A DNA stretch of 64,000 nt from Acetobacterium woodii (GTDB lineage Bacteria; Bacillota; Clostridia; Eubacteriales; Eubacteriaceae). Below the pieces are notes generated by a model that searched no databases, was not told the DNA's origin, and worked only from the letters and a program-made list of their open reading frames with translations. This document shows positions 53,254 through 61,895 of the stretch, in pieces; within the stretch, counting starts at the first letter, position 1, and every line of letters begins with the position of its first letter. Made by a program: the position numbers and the translations under genes. The stretch lies in the NCBI GenBank assembly GCA_016213825.1, contig JACQZP010000013.1:1-64000 (forward strand). The letters run 5' to 3'.

Positions 53254-53289
53254 TCTGTAGTATTCACAAAAACATAAAGGTGAGTTTTA

Positions 53290-53334
53290 ATGGCGGGGAC
53301 CTCTCGCGATTTCCAGATGCCTGAATCACTTTGA
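53290..53334 (+). other. 14-codon mini-ORF with a ribosome site
   Basis: AAAGGTGAG precedes an ATG that opens MAGTSRDFQMPESL and then a stop. Its GC content is higher than the AT-rich surroundings. It may be a scrap of an older gene or a leader peptide. Low confidence. Confidence 0.2.
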
Positions 53335-53356
53335 TGCAAGGATGAAGGGAAATGTA

Positions 53357-53539
53357 ATGATTGATTGGATTTATATTATATATGCTATTCTAGGTTTTCT
53401 TTTCTTGAAGAACACAATAAAATTTTTCTTATATTATCGAAAAGAGAATGCAAAAGCTAATAGAAATTTAGGGATATTATATTTAGTGCTTTTTATGTTG
53501 ACAATTATTGTAATAGCTACAAAAATAATGAAGTTATAA
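53357..53539 (+). CDS. Small hypothetical membrane protein (60 residues)
   Basis: 60 residues with two membrane helices (about 3-20 and 38-56) joined by a basic, polar loop (YYRKENAKANRN). The ATG at 53357 has AAGGGAAA upstream; an in-frame ATG at 53342 is less well placed. AT-rich like its neighbours. No family recognised; the size and shape resemble small accessory subunits of membrane complexes or toxins and their partners, but that is only an analogy. Confidence 0.5.
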   Translation: MIDWIYIIYAILGFLFLKNTIKFFLYYRKENAKANRNLGILYLVLFMLTIIVIATKIMKL

Positions 53540-53647
53540 TTTTATGAGATCATAAAAATAGTGGTAAGGTTGATTGTCATGTATGCTTATATAAAATGCA
53601 CAAAGTTAATATGTGACTGAAAGCAATGATGGAAAGGGGTGAGTAAT

Positions 53648-54220
53648 GTGAGATTCCTATTAGAAAAAATTCCGAAAAATGATAATTTTGATCCTGAGAT
53701 TGAGGGTTATCATGCTATCGGTAAGCCAAGCTTTTTAAAACTTTGCTTGATGGCAATGCCAGTTATTGTTATATCGATTTTTATAATTGGGTTAATGTTA
53801 AAGATCCGGTTTGGAGCTGATTATCATTTGAGTATGACAAATAGTTGGCGAGATGTCTTTTTATTCGTAGCTTTGATTCCAATTCATGAAATGCTGCATG
53901 TAATAGTATATCCCGATCGGATTTCGTTTGCAGAGATTTTCATTGGTAGTTATCAAGGGTCAATTTATCGATCTTTTTTAGGAGACATAAAAAAAGAACG
54001 GCTATTATTGCAGCTCATATTTCCGATCATTATTTTAACGGTGGTACCGATCCTAATGCTATTGATCTTAAATGTAAATTATCCACTTTTGTCAAAAATT
54101 GCCTTGATGAATATGGTTCTATCGAGTATGGATGTCATATCATTTGCTGGTGTATTAAGAAAAATACCGGCAAATGCGAAAGTTCGGAATAAAGGGGAGC
54201 GTTCATATTGGAAATTATAG
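53648..54220 (+). CDS. DUF3267 membrane metalloprotease-like protein
   Basis: 190 residues, about four membrane helices. H80-E-M-L-H84 is an HExxH zinc motif placed at the start of a helix, as in the DUF3267 family of putative zinc proteases. The substrate is unknown. The start is GTG; I chose 53648, because AAAGGGG sits 9 bases upstream, over GTG at 53639. It belongs to the same AT-rich group of membrane proteins. A protease beside small membrane proteins suggests peptide processing or quality control, by inference only. Confidence 0.7.
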   Translation: MRFLLEKIPKNDNFDPEIEGYHAIGKPSFLKLCLMAMPVIVISIFIIGLMLKIRFGADYHLSMTNSWRDVFLFVALIPIHEMLHVIVYPDRISFAEIFIGSYQGSIYRSFLGDIKKERLLLQLIFPIIILTVVPILMLLILNVNYPLLSKIALMNMVLSSMDVISFAGVLRKIPANAKVRNKGERSYWKL

Positions 54221-54278
54221 TAGCGGAGGTTATTATTTGGTAATTGATGGTGCTATTTAGTCAGAGGGGAATGATACG

Positions 54279-54698
54279 ATGAATAAAAGAATAATAACAG
54301 TTGGTTTAATGATCGGGTACCTATTATTTTTTATACTGATGGATTTTTGGATTTTATCGATTCAAAACAGCTTTAATACGATGGAACCGCTGAGTGAGAG
54401 CTTTTATTTTATTCGCTTTTGGGGGATGATGCTGATAGTTTTTTTGAAATGGTTTGTTCTTGGCTTGCTGCTGCATTTTTTAAGTGAGAGCAAAAAGTTC
54501 AGAATCAAAGTTGACATCATTTATCTTGCCATTGCAATTACGTGTGCAGCGATATATTTTATGATAAATTATTCCATTCTTGTTCCAATACCAACGATTT
54601 ATAGCGGGAAATTTATGACTCAATTGATTTCTCTCATCCCGATTTTATCTGGATTTTTTATGTTTGAAGGTTTGTTTTCAAGTGAAGCATCTTCTTAA
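54279..54698 (+). CDS. Hypothetical membrane protein, paralogue A
   Basis: 139 residues with four membrane helices (about 5-26, 43-66, 78-99 and 114-134). The end LIPILSGFFMFEGLFSSEASS matches the end of the next gene product at 10 of 21 positions, so the two are probably diverged copies. AGAGGGGAATG lies upstream of the ATG. No family is recognised. Confidence 0.55.
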   Translation: MNKRIITVGLMIGYLLFFILMDFWILSIQNSFNTMEPLSESFYFIRFWGMMLIVFLKWFVLGLLLHFLSESKKFRIKVDIIYLAIAITCAAIYFMINYSILVPIPTIYSGKFMTQLISLIPILSGFFMFEGLFSSEASS

Positions 54699-54761
54699 TG
54701 CAATGTATAAATACAAACAATAGAATGATAAAGAGATTACAGAAAAAGAAAGGTGTTTATT

Positions 54762-55211
54762 TTGAATATATTAAAAAAAATCTACCCATACTTTGTTATA
54801 CCATTGGTAATGTTGTATATCAGTATTATTGCCAAGATGAAATTATTATATAAGAGCAGTCCGATAGATTCAAACTTTAATTCAACCTTGCCATTTTTTA
54901 TCGGTGATGGTTTTTTCTTTACGTTTGTTACGCTGCCGCTGATTAGCATGATTTTTGGAATGTTGTTAGAATTATTGACCAGAAAACCAGCAGCACTTAA
55001 AATCAAGATAAACGGATCGTTTCTGATTATCGCATTTATTATTGGCTTTTTATATTATATGCCTTATACACCGGCATTTATTCTGTTTTCATATATAAAT
55101 TTCAACTCGGTTTTGATTATAAGTGCGCCAGCCTGCTATCTCATCCCAACCCTGGCTGGATTTTGTTTGACAAAAGGCTTGCTTGCTTCAAAAGAAAGTG
55201 AAAATGACTGA
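54762..55211 (+). CDS. Hypothetical membrane protein, paralogue B
   Basis: 149 residues with four membrane helices (about 8-24, 47-68, 83-105 and 112-135). Its end LIPTLAGFCLTKGLLASKES resembles that of the preceding protein. The start is TTG at 54762 with AAAGG 8 bases upstream; GTG at 54753 overlaps that site. Last gene of the AT-rich set; a terminator follows before sbcD. Confidence 0.55.
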   Translation: MNILKKIYPYFVIPLVMLYISIIAKMKLLYKSSPIDSNFNSTLPFFIGDGFFFTFVTLPLISMIFGMLLELLTRKPAALKIKINGSFLIIAFIIGFLYYMPYTPAFILFSYINFNSVLIISAPACYLIPTLAGFCLTKGLLASKESEND

Positions 55212-55284
55212 CTTGGTTTGACCTAAATAGAAGCCTTTATTTAAAAGAAAAATAAAAAATTATATAAACATACCATATATTCCC

Positions 55285-55312
55285 GCTTTGGCATTTGCCG
55301 GAGCTTTTTTTG
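55285..55312 (+). terminator. Terminator upstream of sbcD
   Basis: GCTTTGGC pairs with GCCGGAGC (two G-T pairs) across an ATTT loop, followed by seven T residues. Confidence 0.7.
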
Positions 55313-55379
55313 TTTGGTCTATACAAAAAAAAGCGGCTGTGGGATAATAAACAAAACGGACAAGAGTGAGGACGGACAA

Positions 55380-56600
55380 ATGAGAATAATGCATACTGCC
55401 GACTGGCATTTAGGAAAAAACATCGAAGGTCACAGCCGCATGGATGAGCAGGCGAGCTTTCTGGCGGACTTTGTTAAAATAGTAGATGAACAAAAGATTG
55501 ATTTAATCATCATTGCCGGGGATGTTTATGACAGCTATAACCCGCCGGCCAGAGCAGAGGAATTGTTTTATGAAACCCTTAAGCAATTGTCCGACGGCGG
55601 TAAACGGCTGATCCTAGTGATTGCCGGAAATCACGACAATCCTCAGCGGCTTGAAGCCCCAGGGCCACTGGCCAGGGATCACGGCATTCTGATGGCGGGT
55701 ATCCCTAAAACCGTCATTCAAACTGGGGAATACGGCAACCATCGAGTCGTAAAATCCGGCGAAGGCTATGTCGAGATCGAAATCAATGGGGAACAGGCCG
55801 TGATTCTGCTGTTGCCATATCCCAGCGAAAAACGATTGAATGAAGTTTTGTACGACATAACCACCGAAGATGAGACGAACCAACAGTCCTACAGTGATCG
55901 GATTCACAGCTACTTTTCACAACTGGAGTCCCATTTCAGAGAGGACACCATCAATCTGGTGACCACCCATATCTTTACCATGGGCAGCGAAGAATCCGGA
56001 TCGGAGCGAACTATTCAGCTGGGTGGTACCTATATTGTCGATGGTCAGTGCTTTCCGGAAAAGGCTCATTACATCGCATTGGGCCATATCCATAAACCTC
56101 AGGCAATCCCGGGTACCAATGGCCGGGGCCGTTATGCCGGTTCCCCGATCCATTTTAACCGTCGGGAAATTGCCTATGGAAAAAAATGCATCATCGCTGA
56201 GATAATCGTAGAAAATGATAATACTGTCAAAAATGAGATCACAGAGATTGATCTTCAAATATACAAACCCATTGAAGTCTGGAAATGTGAAAATGTCGAT
56301 GCCGCCATTGCCAGATGCGCAGCAAACGCCGACCGATCCTGCTGGGTTTACCTGGAAATTGAGACCGATCACTATATCCGGGAAGATGAAATCAAAAAAA
56401 TGAAGGCCTTTAAGGGTGATATTCTGGAGGTGATCCCCAAACTGACCGCCCTGGAAACCGAGGCCAGTCTGGAAGCGCTGACCGAGAAATCCTTTGGGGA
56501 TGTCTTCAAAGAATTTTACCGCCGGGAAAGGGGTACCGAAGCTGATGATGAGGTTCTGGAACTGCTGCTTTCATTGGTTCTTGAGGAGGAAAAACAATGA
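55380..56600 (+). CDS. sbcD: Exonuclease SbcD (Mre11-like)
   Basis: 406 residues. Metallophosphoesterase motifs in order: HTADWHLGKN, IIAGDVYDSYNPP, GNHDNPQR, TTHIF and LGHIHKPQ. It forms a complex with SbcC that cuts hairpins and blocked DNA ends. The ATG at 55380 has GAGG about 9 bases upstream; the frame is open earlier but lacks a ribosome site. It overlaps sbcC by four bases. Confidence 0.95.
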   Translation: MRIMHTADWHLGKNIEGHSRMDEQASFLADFVKIVDEQKIDLIIIAGDVYDSYNPPARAEELFYETLKQLSDGGKRLILVIAGNHDNPQRLEAPGPLARDHGILMAGIPKTVIQTGEYGNHRVVKSGEGYVEIEINGEQAVILLLPYPSEKRLNEVLYDITTEDETNQQSYSDRIHSYFSQLESHFREDTINLVTTHIFTMGSEESGSERTIQLGGTYIVDGQCFPEKAHYIALGHIHKPQAIPGTNGRGRYAGSPIHFNRREIAYGKKCIIAEIIVENDNTVKNEITEIDLQIYKPIEVWKCENVDAAIARCAANADRSCWVYLEIETDHYIREDEIKKMKAFKGDILEVIPKLTALETEASLEALTEKSFGDVFKEFYRRERGTEADDEVLELLLSLVLEEEKQ

Positions 56601-59600
56601 GACCGATCCGACTAAAAATTAAAGGCATCAACAGCTTTCAGGAAGAACAGCTCATTGATTTTGAAACCTTGACCCAGGCCGGAATTTTCGGTATTTTCGG
56701 GCCCACCGGCAGCGGTAAATCGACCATTCTGGATGGCATTACCTTGGCGCTGTACGGCAAATTATCCCGGAACAGCACCAATTATATCAATGTCAACGAA
56801 GAAAAGGCCAGCGTGATTTATGAGTTTATCATCGCCGGTCAGGAAGAAAAAACCTATCAGGTCAGTCGGGAATTCAAGCGCAATAAAAATGAGGGCATCA
56901 ATCAGGGGAAATGCCAGCTGCTGGAATTAAGGCCGGAAGGTTCGCTAGTGTTGGCTGACAAAACCACCGAGGTAACCAGTGCCTGCGAAGCGATCATTGG
57001 CCTGGGTCTTACCGATTTTACCCGGACGGTGGTACTGCCCCAGGGAAAATTCAGCGATTTCTTAAAGTTGGAGGGGAAACCCCGCCGGGACATGCTGGAG
57101 CGGCTTTTTAACTTGTCCAAATATGGGGATGATCTCACCAATCGTCTAAAATCAGAACGAATCAGTGAAGTTGAAAAGCTCAACCAAATAGTCGGCAGTA
57201 TGATGACCTATGAAGGCGTCACCTTGGAGGCGTTGGCAGAAAAGAAGAGCAGCCATGAGCAAAATCATCAACAGCTGGAAGAAAACCGGGAACGATTTAA
57301 AAAGCTGGACACCCAACTGACAGAAGCCAAGGCTTTAATGGATTTGCTTGCCGAGCTGAAGAACGCCGCTACTGAAGTCCAAAACCTTGCCGCAAAGCAA
57401 CCGGAAATCACCGTAAAAGAAGCGCAGGTGGTTCTGGGAAAAAAGGCCCTGGAAGTGAAACCTTTTCTGGAAGCCTTTGAAACCCTTAAAAATCAGGTCG
57501 AAGTAAGTCAAAACAGTCTGATTGACAGTGAAGAAAAACTGGCGGCCTTGCTTACGGAAAAAGAAAATTGCGAAAAAAGCTTTAATCAAACCGATGACTA
57601 TAAAAATGAAAATCTCTTTAAATTTCAGAGCAAGCTGGAAAAAGTAGCCGATGCCATCCTCTGGAAAGAAGCTCAGCTCGCTTTGGATAAGGAAATCCAT
57701 GAGCTGAATAAAAAAATGGATGCGGACAATCATCAGAAAATTGGCCTGGAAAATGAAAAAGCACGTTTGCTTCAGACCATGGAAAAAGAAAAGAGGCAGC
57801 TTGAAGGCCAGCGTCGGGAGGAAAAGAAGTGTCGGATTGAACCAGACTATCGGGAGAAAATCAACCGGGGTATTGCCATCACCGAAAGCATCACCCGGGT
57901 AAGAAACGAAATCGAAAATGAAGGAAAGCGTTTGGAGAAGAACCACAGCGATCTCAACAAACGCATCGAAGCAGAAAAAAACCTTGATGAGCAGAAACAG
58001 ATAAAAGAAGACCAGCTGTCAGTTGTCGATTTGGAACTAAAAGAGCATCAGAAGGTTCAGCCAGCCACCTGGGACAGTATTGGAAAGGGAAAAGAGGAGA
58101 TCATTCAGATCAGGAATCTATTTCTGAAACAAAGCGAAACGAACAAGAGTCTTAAAGCAGTGGAAGATCAGCTTGATACCCTGATCCAGACCCTTGAGAC
58201 GAAAAAGCATACTGAAAAAATATTAAAAGAAAAAATGTCAGCGGTAGAGAAAGAACTGATCCATCTGGAATATAAAAATATGGGTCATAAACTGCGAGAA
58301 CAACTAAAAGCTGGGGAACCCTGCCCGGTTTGCGGCGCTGCCGAACACCCACTGGCTGACTATCCGGATGAATCAGATGATGCCATCCGGGAGGAGGTCA
58401 TCAAAAAAGCCCATCAAAAACAGGAAAAAGAGTTGGCTGAACTGACGGCAGAAATTGCCCAATTGACGGGAAGTTTTACCATCCTGGTGGAAAATCAGAA
58501 AAGTCTAAAATCAGAAATCGCCGGTCTTGGGGAAGCCATTCCCGAGGGACAGCCGGAATTGCTGGAAGTGGCCAATACCGAGCTGAACCAGGCGATGGAA
58601 GCTTGGGAAGTGTTGTTTAAAAACCTGGAAACCCGGAAGCAGGAAGAAAAAAACCAGTTGTTGAAGCTGGAAGGGGATCTTAAAGAAAAAGCGGCAATCC
58701 GGGAAGCATTGGCACTTCAGACCCGGGAGTTGGAAGAACTTAAAAAAAATAAGGAATTATCATTAGCCGAACTTTTGGCTGAAGGCAATGCCATCAGAAC
58801 AAAGCTGAAGGTTTCAAAACTCTTTGATTTTTATGCCACGAATGATACCATCAAAAAAATGGATCAGCGCCGGGGTGAATTGATGGACAGTCTTGAAATA
58901 CTGGAAAAAGAGCTGAACAGTCATCAGCAGCAACTGGAAAAACAGAGTGAAACCATTAATGGCATTAACCGTCAGGTTCAGGAGTATTTACTGCGTATTG
59001 GTGAAAAAGCGAGGCAGTTTAAAGAAAAAAGAACCGCCATCGAGGAAAAGCTGGGAAAAGATTATCAATTAGAAGAGCTGAGCGAATTAAAAGATAAATT
59101 CATCGGTAATATCAAATGGATCGAAAATGCCTGGAATGCTGCTAAGAAAAAACTGGAAATTACCCGGGAAGAATACGGAAAAACCCAGGAAACGGCGACC
59201 GCAAAAAAAGCCAATCGCCAAACTCTGCAAAGTCAGTTTGATACCGCTGCGGTAGCTTTGAAAAAACAGCTGGATACCCTCGGTTTTAAAGATCTGCCCA
59301 CCGCCCAAAATGCCTGTATCGCGGACGAAACCATCAAAAAATTGGAAGCGGAGATTGACAGTTATTACCAGAACCGCACCAAACTAAGTGGCAAGCTGGA
59401 AGACCTGAACAAAAAAATTGATGGTCGGGATATGACTGAAGCGACCTATGAGGAGATCCGGTCATCCCACCAGTTGCTGGAAGAAAGCATTGAACAGCAA
59501 AAGGCTCTGGAAATTCGCTTAAAAACCAGCATTGACGATCTGGAAAAACGTCTGGCGGAGCTGGCAAACTATTTGGCAGCAAAGGAAAAGGTAGATCATC

Positions 59601-60109
59601 GATTAGCATTGATTGCAGATCTGGAAAAACTGTTTTCCGGTAAACGCTTTGTTGAATTTGTGGCGGTTTCCCGGCTTAAATACATTTCCATTGAGGCTTC
59701 TAAACGGCTTACCGACATCAGCAATGGCAACTATGGACTGGAAGCGGATGATGAAGGAAAATTCATTATCCGGGATTACAAAAATGGCGGCGCCTCCCGG
59801 GATGCCTCAACCCTGTCCGGTGGGGAAACCTTTCTGGCCTCCTTGTCGCTGGCGCTGGCGCTCTCAGCAGAAATCCAGTTAAAAGGACGGGCTCCGCTGG
59901 AATTTTTCTTTCTGGATGAAGGTTTTGGCTCCCTCCACGAGGATGCTTTAGAGGTGGTGATGAACTCCATTGAAATGATTCATAACGATAAATTAAAGGT
60001 GGGGATTATCAGTCACGTGGAATCCATCAAAAACCGGATGCCGGTAAAACTGCTGATTACCCCGGGTGAAGCCGGTATTGGCGGCAGTCGGGTGCGGATT
60101 GAACGGTAG
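56597..60109 (+). CDS. sbcC: Exonuclease SbcC (Rad50-like ATPase)
   Basis: 1170 residues. Walker A GPTGSGKST at 35-43, long coiled coils on each side of the zinc hook C576-P-V-C579, the ABC signature LSGGETFLASLSL near 1072, and Walker B FFFLDEGFG near 1100. SbcC bridges DNA ends and drives SbcD. Codon use here is richer in G and C than in the membrane-protein patch just upstream. ATGA overlap with sbcD. Confidence 0.96.
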   Translation: MRPIRLKIKGINSFQEEQLIDFETLTQAGIFGIFGPTGSGKSTILDGITLALYGKLSRNSTNYINVNEEKASVIYEFIIAGQEEKTYQVSREFKRNKNEGINQGKCQLLELRPEGSLVLADKTTEVTSACEAIIGLGLTDFTRTVVLPQGKFSDFLKLEGKPRRDMLERLFNLSKYGDDLTNRLKSERISEVEKLNQIVGSMMTYEGVTLEALAEKKSSHEQNHQQLEENRERFKKLDTQLTEAKALMDLLAELKNAATEVQNLAAKQPEITVKEAQVVLGKKALEVKPFLEAFETLKNQVEVSQNSLIDSEEKLAALLTEKENCEKSFNQTDDYKNENLFKFQSKLEKVADAILWKEAQLALDKEIHELNKKMDADNHQKIGLENEKARLLQTMEKEKRQLEGQRREEKKCRIEPDYREKINRGIAITESITRVRNEIENEGKRLEKNHSDLNKRIEAEKNLDEQKQIKEDQLSVVDLELKEHQKVQPATWDSIGKGKEEIIQIRNLFLKQSETNKSLKAVEDQLDTLIQTLETKKHTEKILKEKMSAVEKELIHLEYKNMGHKLREQLKAGEPCPVCGAAEHPLADYPDESDDAIREEVIKKAHQKQEKELAELTAEIAQLTGSFTILVENQKSLKSEIAGLGEAIPEGQPELLEVANTELNQAMEAWEVLFKNLETRKQEEKNQLLKLEGDLKEKAAIREALALQTRELEELKKNKELSLAELLAEGNAIRTKLKVSKLFDFYATNDTIKKMDQRRGELMDSLEILEKELNSHQQQLEKQSETINGINRQVQEYLLRIGEKARQFKEKRTAIEEKLGKDYQLEELSELKDKFIGNIKWIENAWNAAKKKLEITREEYGKTQETATAKKANRQTLQSQFDTAAVALKKQLDTLGFKDLPTAQNACIADETIKKLEAEIDSYYQNRTKLSGKLEDLNKKIDGRDMTEATYEEIRSSHQLLEESIEQQKALEIRLKTSIDDLEKRLAELANYLAAKEKVDHRLALIADLEKLFSGKRFVEFVAVSRLKYISIEASKRLTDISNGNYGLEADDEGKFIIRDYKNGGASRDASTLSGGETFLASLSLALALSAEIQLKGRAPLEFFFLDEGFGSLHEDALEVVMNSIEMIHNDKLKVGIISHVESIKNRMPVKLLITPGEAGIGGSRVRIER

Positions 60110-60129
60110 CAGCAACGAAAGGCCATAAA

Positions 60130-60810
60130 ATGATGACAGACTATACCATTAAGTATTCAAAACGAAAAACCATGGGTCTCTATATTACTAAAAACGCTGA
60201 GATTGAAGTGCGGGTTCCGACAGGAACTCCGACTAAATATATTGAAGATTTTGTCAGCCAGCACAAGCACTGGATTAACACCCACCACGGAACAGTGGCC
60301 CAGCAGGTGGAAGCACGGGAGAATTTTCAGCTGGAATTTGGCGCAGCGCTTTTATTCCTGGGGCAGACTTTTCCATTGATTCCGGTAAAAAAGAAAACCA
60401 CCGGATTTAGTGGCGAACATTTCTATGCCTATGCGCATCTATCGCCGGAGGAATTAAAAGTCAGCCAGGTTGACATCTACCGGACCCTGGCCAAACGAGT
60501 GATTGAGGATCAGGTAGATAAGCTGAGCAAACATATGGGTTTAAAACCCAGGTTGGTGAAAGTAAATGGGGCCAAAAGCCGTTGGGGTTCCTGCTCCAGT
60601 GCCGGGAACTTGAATTTCTCCTGGTATCTGGTGATGGCTGAGGAAAGTACCATTCGTTATGTGGTGGTTCATGAACTGGCCCATCTCGTCGAAATGAATC
60701 ATTCGGCTAATTTTTGGGAAATTGTCGAACAGGTGCTGCCCAATTATAGAAGTGAACGGGAAAAACTCAAAGAGCTCCAGAAAAAATTAAAAACCGAAAA
60801 CTGGGAATAA
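60130..60810 (+). CDS. M48-type metallopeptidase (YgjP/DUF45 family)
   Basis: 226 residues, soluble. The motif VVVHELAHLVEMNHSANFW near residue 180 holds the HExxH zinc site and the third histidine. KSRWGSCSSAGNLNFSW just before it is the family hallmark. Substrate unknown; YgjP-like proteins are linked to protein quality control. It follows sbcC by 20 bases and ends at a terminator. Confidence 0.85.
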   Translation: MMTDYTIKYSKRKTMGLYITKNAEIEVRVPTGTPTKYIEDFVSQHKHWINTHHGTVAQQVEARENFQLEFGAALLFLGQTFPLIPVKKKTTGFSGEHFYAYAHLSPEELKVSQVDIYRTLAKRVIEDQVDKLSKHMGLKPRLVKVNGAKSRWGSCSSAGNLNFSWYLVMAEESTIRYVVVHELAHLVEMNHSANFWEIVEQVLPNYRSEREKLKELQKKLKTENWE

Positions 60811-60843
60811 AAATAGAGTAGCATTTAAATGATAGTCAGTATT

Positions 60844-60870
60844 AAAAGAGTCCTAAGGGACTCTTTTTTT
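60844..60870. terminator. Bidirectional terminator
   Basis: AAAAGAGTCC-TAAG-GGACTCTTTT with T-runs on both strands, placed between the metallopeptidase gene and the converging MerR gene. Confidence 0.85.
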
Positions 60871-60880
60871 GTGAGATAAC

Positions 60881-61660
60881 TCATACCAGCACCTGGAATT
60901 CAAGTAAGGGCCGGCCATAATCAATGGTTTCTAGCGATGGACCGGTAATGATAACAGATGCTTGTTTTTTGGCGTCAAAAATCGTCGCAAATAAATCTTT
61001 TGGGTCAGGAAAGGTTTCAGACAAGATCTGGCAGCATCGATAATCCCCTTCAGGCAGAATTCGGATCAGATCCGTTTCAAAGTCCGGCATGATGGTTTCA
61101 AGAAAGGTGTAAGCCGCCATCTGCCCATCATCATAATCTTCGATGGTGCCAAAGGGAAAAGTAGCGTAGATATTGTTTTCCTGAGCTAAAACAAAGAGCT
61201 GGGACAACTGCTCTTCATATTCTCTGATTGTCAATTTAGGGGCATTGGGGATGCAAATAACATATCGCTGTTGGATATGTTTGGTATACAGTCCTTTTAT
61301 GCCTTGATAGGCGGCGCTTTCATTAATCCGGTTTAGATTAATTTCGATTTTCTTGAGGGCATCCTCGATCTGCCTGATTTTCTGCGTCGCAATTTTCTTA
61401 CCATCCTCCAGGAGCATTTTTATTTCGAATTGTCCCTCGTCATTGGTGTAATTGTTCATGTCTTTGAGGGGAATTTGCAGCTCGATGCACAGGATAATCA
61501 AGTCCACAGTCATGAGCTGATCCAATGAGTAATAGCGGTAATTCGTTTCGGGATTTGTATAGGACGGAATCAGGACGCCAATTTTCTCATAATAACGCAA
61601 CGATTTGATACCGATATTTTTTATTCTCGCAACTTCCCCAATTGATAAATAATTTTTCAC
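60881..61660 (-). CDS. MerR-family transcriptional regulator
   Basis: 259 residues. MerR helix-turn-helix (about 3-70, LSIGEVARIKNIGIKSLRYYE), a coiled-coil dimer helix (about 78-120) and an effector domain of the GyrI-like/BmrR type that probably binds drugs. It is divergent from the MATE exporter and most likely activates it through the 19-base-spacer promoter just upstream. The GTG at 61660 is chosen because AAAGGAAAG lies upstream; an earlier in-frame start would overlap the operator. Confidence 0.88.
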   Translation of the reverse strand: MKNYLSIGEVARIKNIGIKSLRYYEKIGVLIPSYTNPETNYRYYSLDQLMTVDLIILCIELQIPLKDMNNYTNDEGQFEIKMLLEDGKKIATQKIRQIEDALKKIEINLNRINESAAYQGIKGLYTKHIQQRYVICIPNAPKLTIREYEEQLSQLFVLAQENNIYATFPFGTIEDYDDGQMAAYTFLETIMPDFETDLIRILPEGDYRCCQILSETFPDPKDLFATIFDAKKQASVIITGPSLETIDYGRPLLEFQVLV

Positions 61661-61679
61661 GGATTTCTTTCCTTTGCAG

Positions 61680-61710
61680 TTGACTCTCCCACAGTGGGAT
61701 AGTTTATAGT
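61680..61710 (+). promoter_or_regulatory. MerR-type promoter with 19-base spacer and operator
   Basis: TTGACT, 19 bases, then TATAGT. The long spacer holds the dyad TCCCA-CAG-TGGGA, extended by ACT and AGT outside one mismatch. MerR activators need such an over-long spacer and twist the DNA to bring the boxes into line. It points toward the MATE gene. Confidence 0.8.
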
Positions 61711-61895
61711 ATATCAGGGAGAGCAAAAAACGTCTATCAAAACAATGGATTTAAGCAAAACCAGACACTGAAAATCGGAAATCAGAAAGGCGTCATTTAT
61801 CGGTGATTTGGAGACGACTTTGGAATTTTAAGACTTTGAAATTCTAAAGCTAAGGTAATGATTATAAAAGCCAGTTTTTAGGAGGAAATTTAAAC

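Noticed and set aside
57335-57946. Minus-strand 203-residue F- and L-rich frame in sbcC
   Set aside because: Antisense shadow of the lysine- and glutamate-rich coiled coil.
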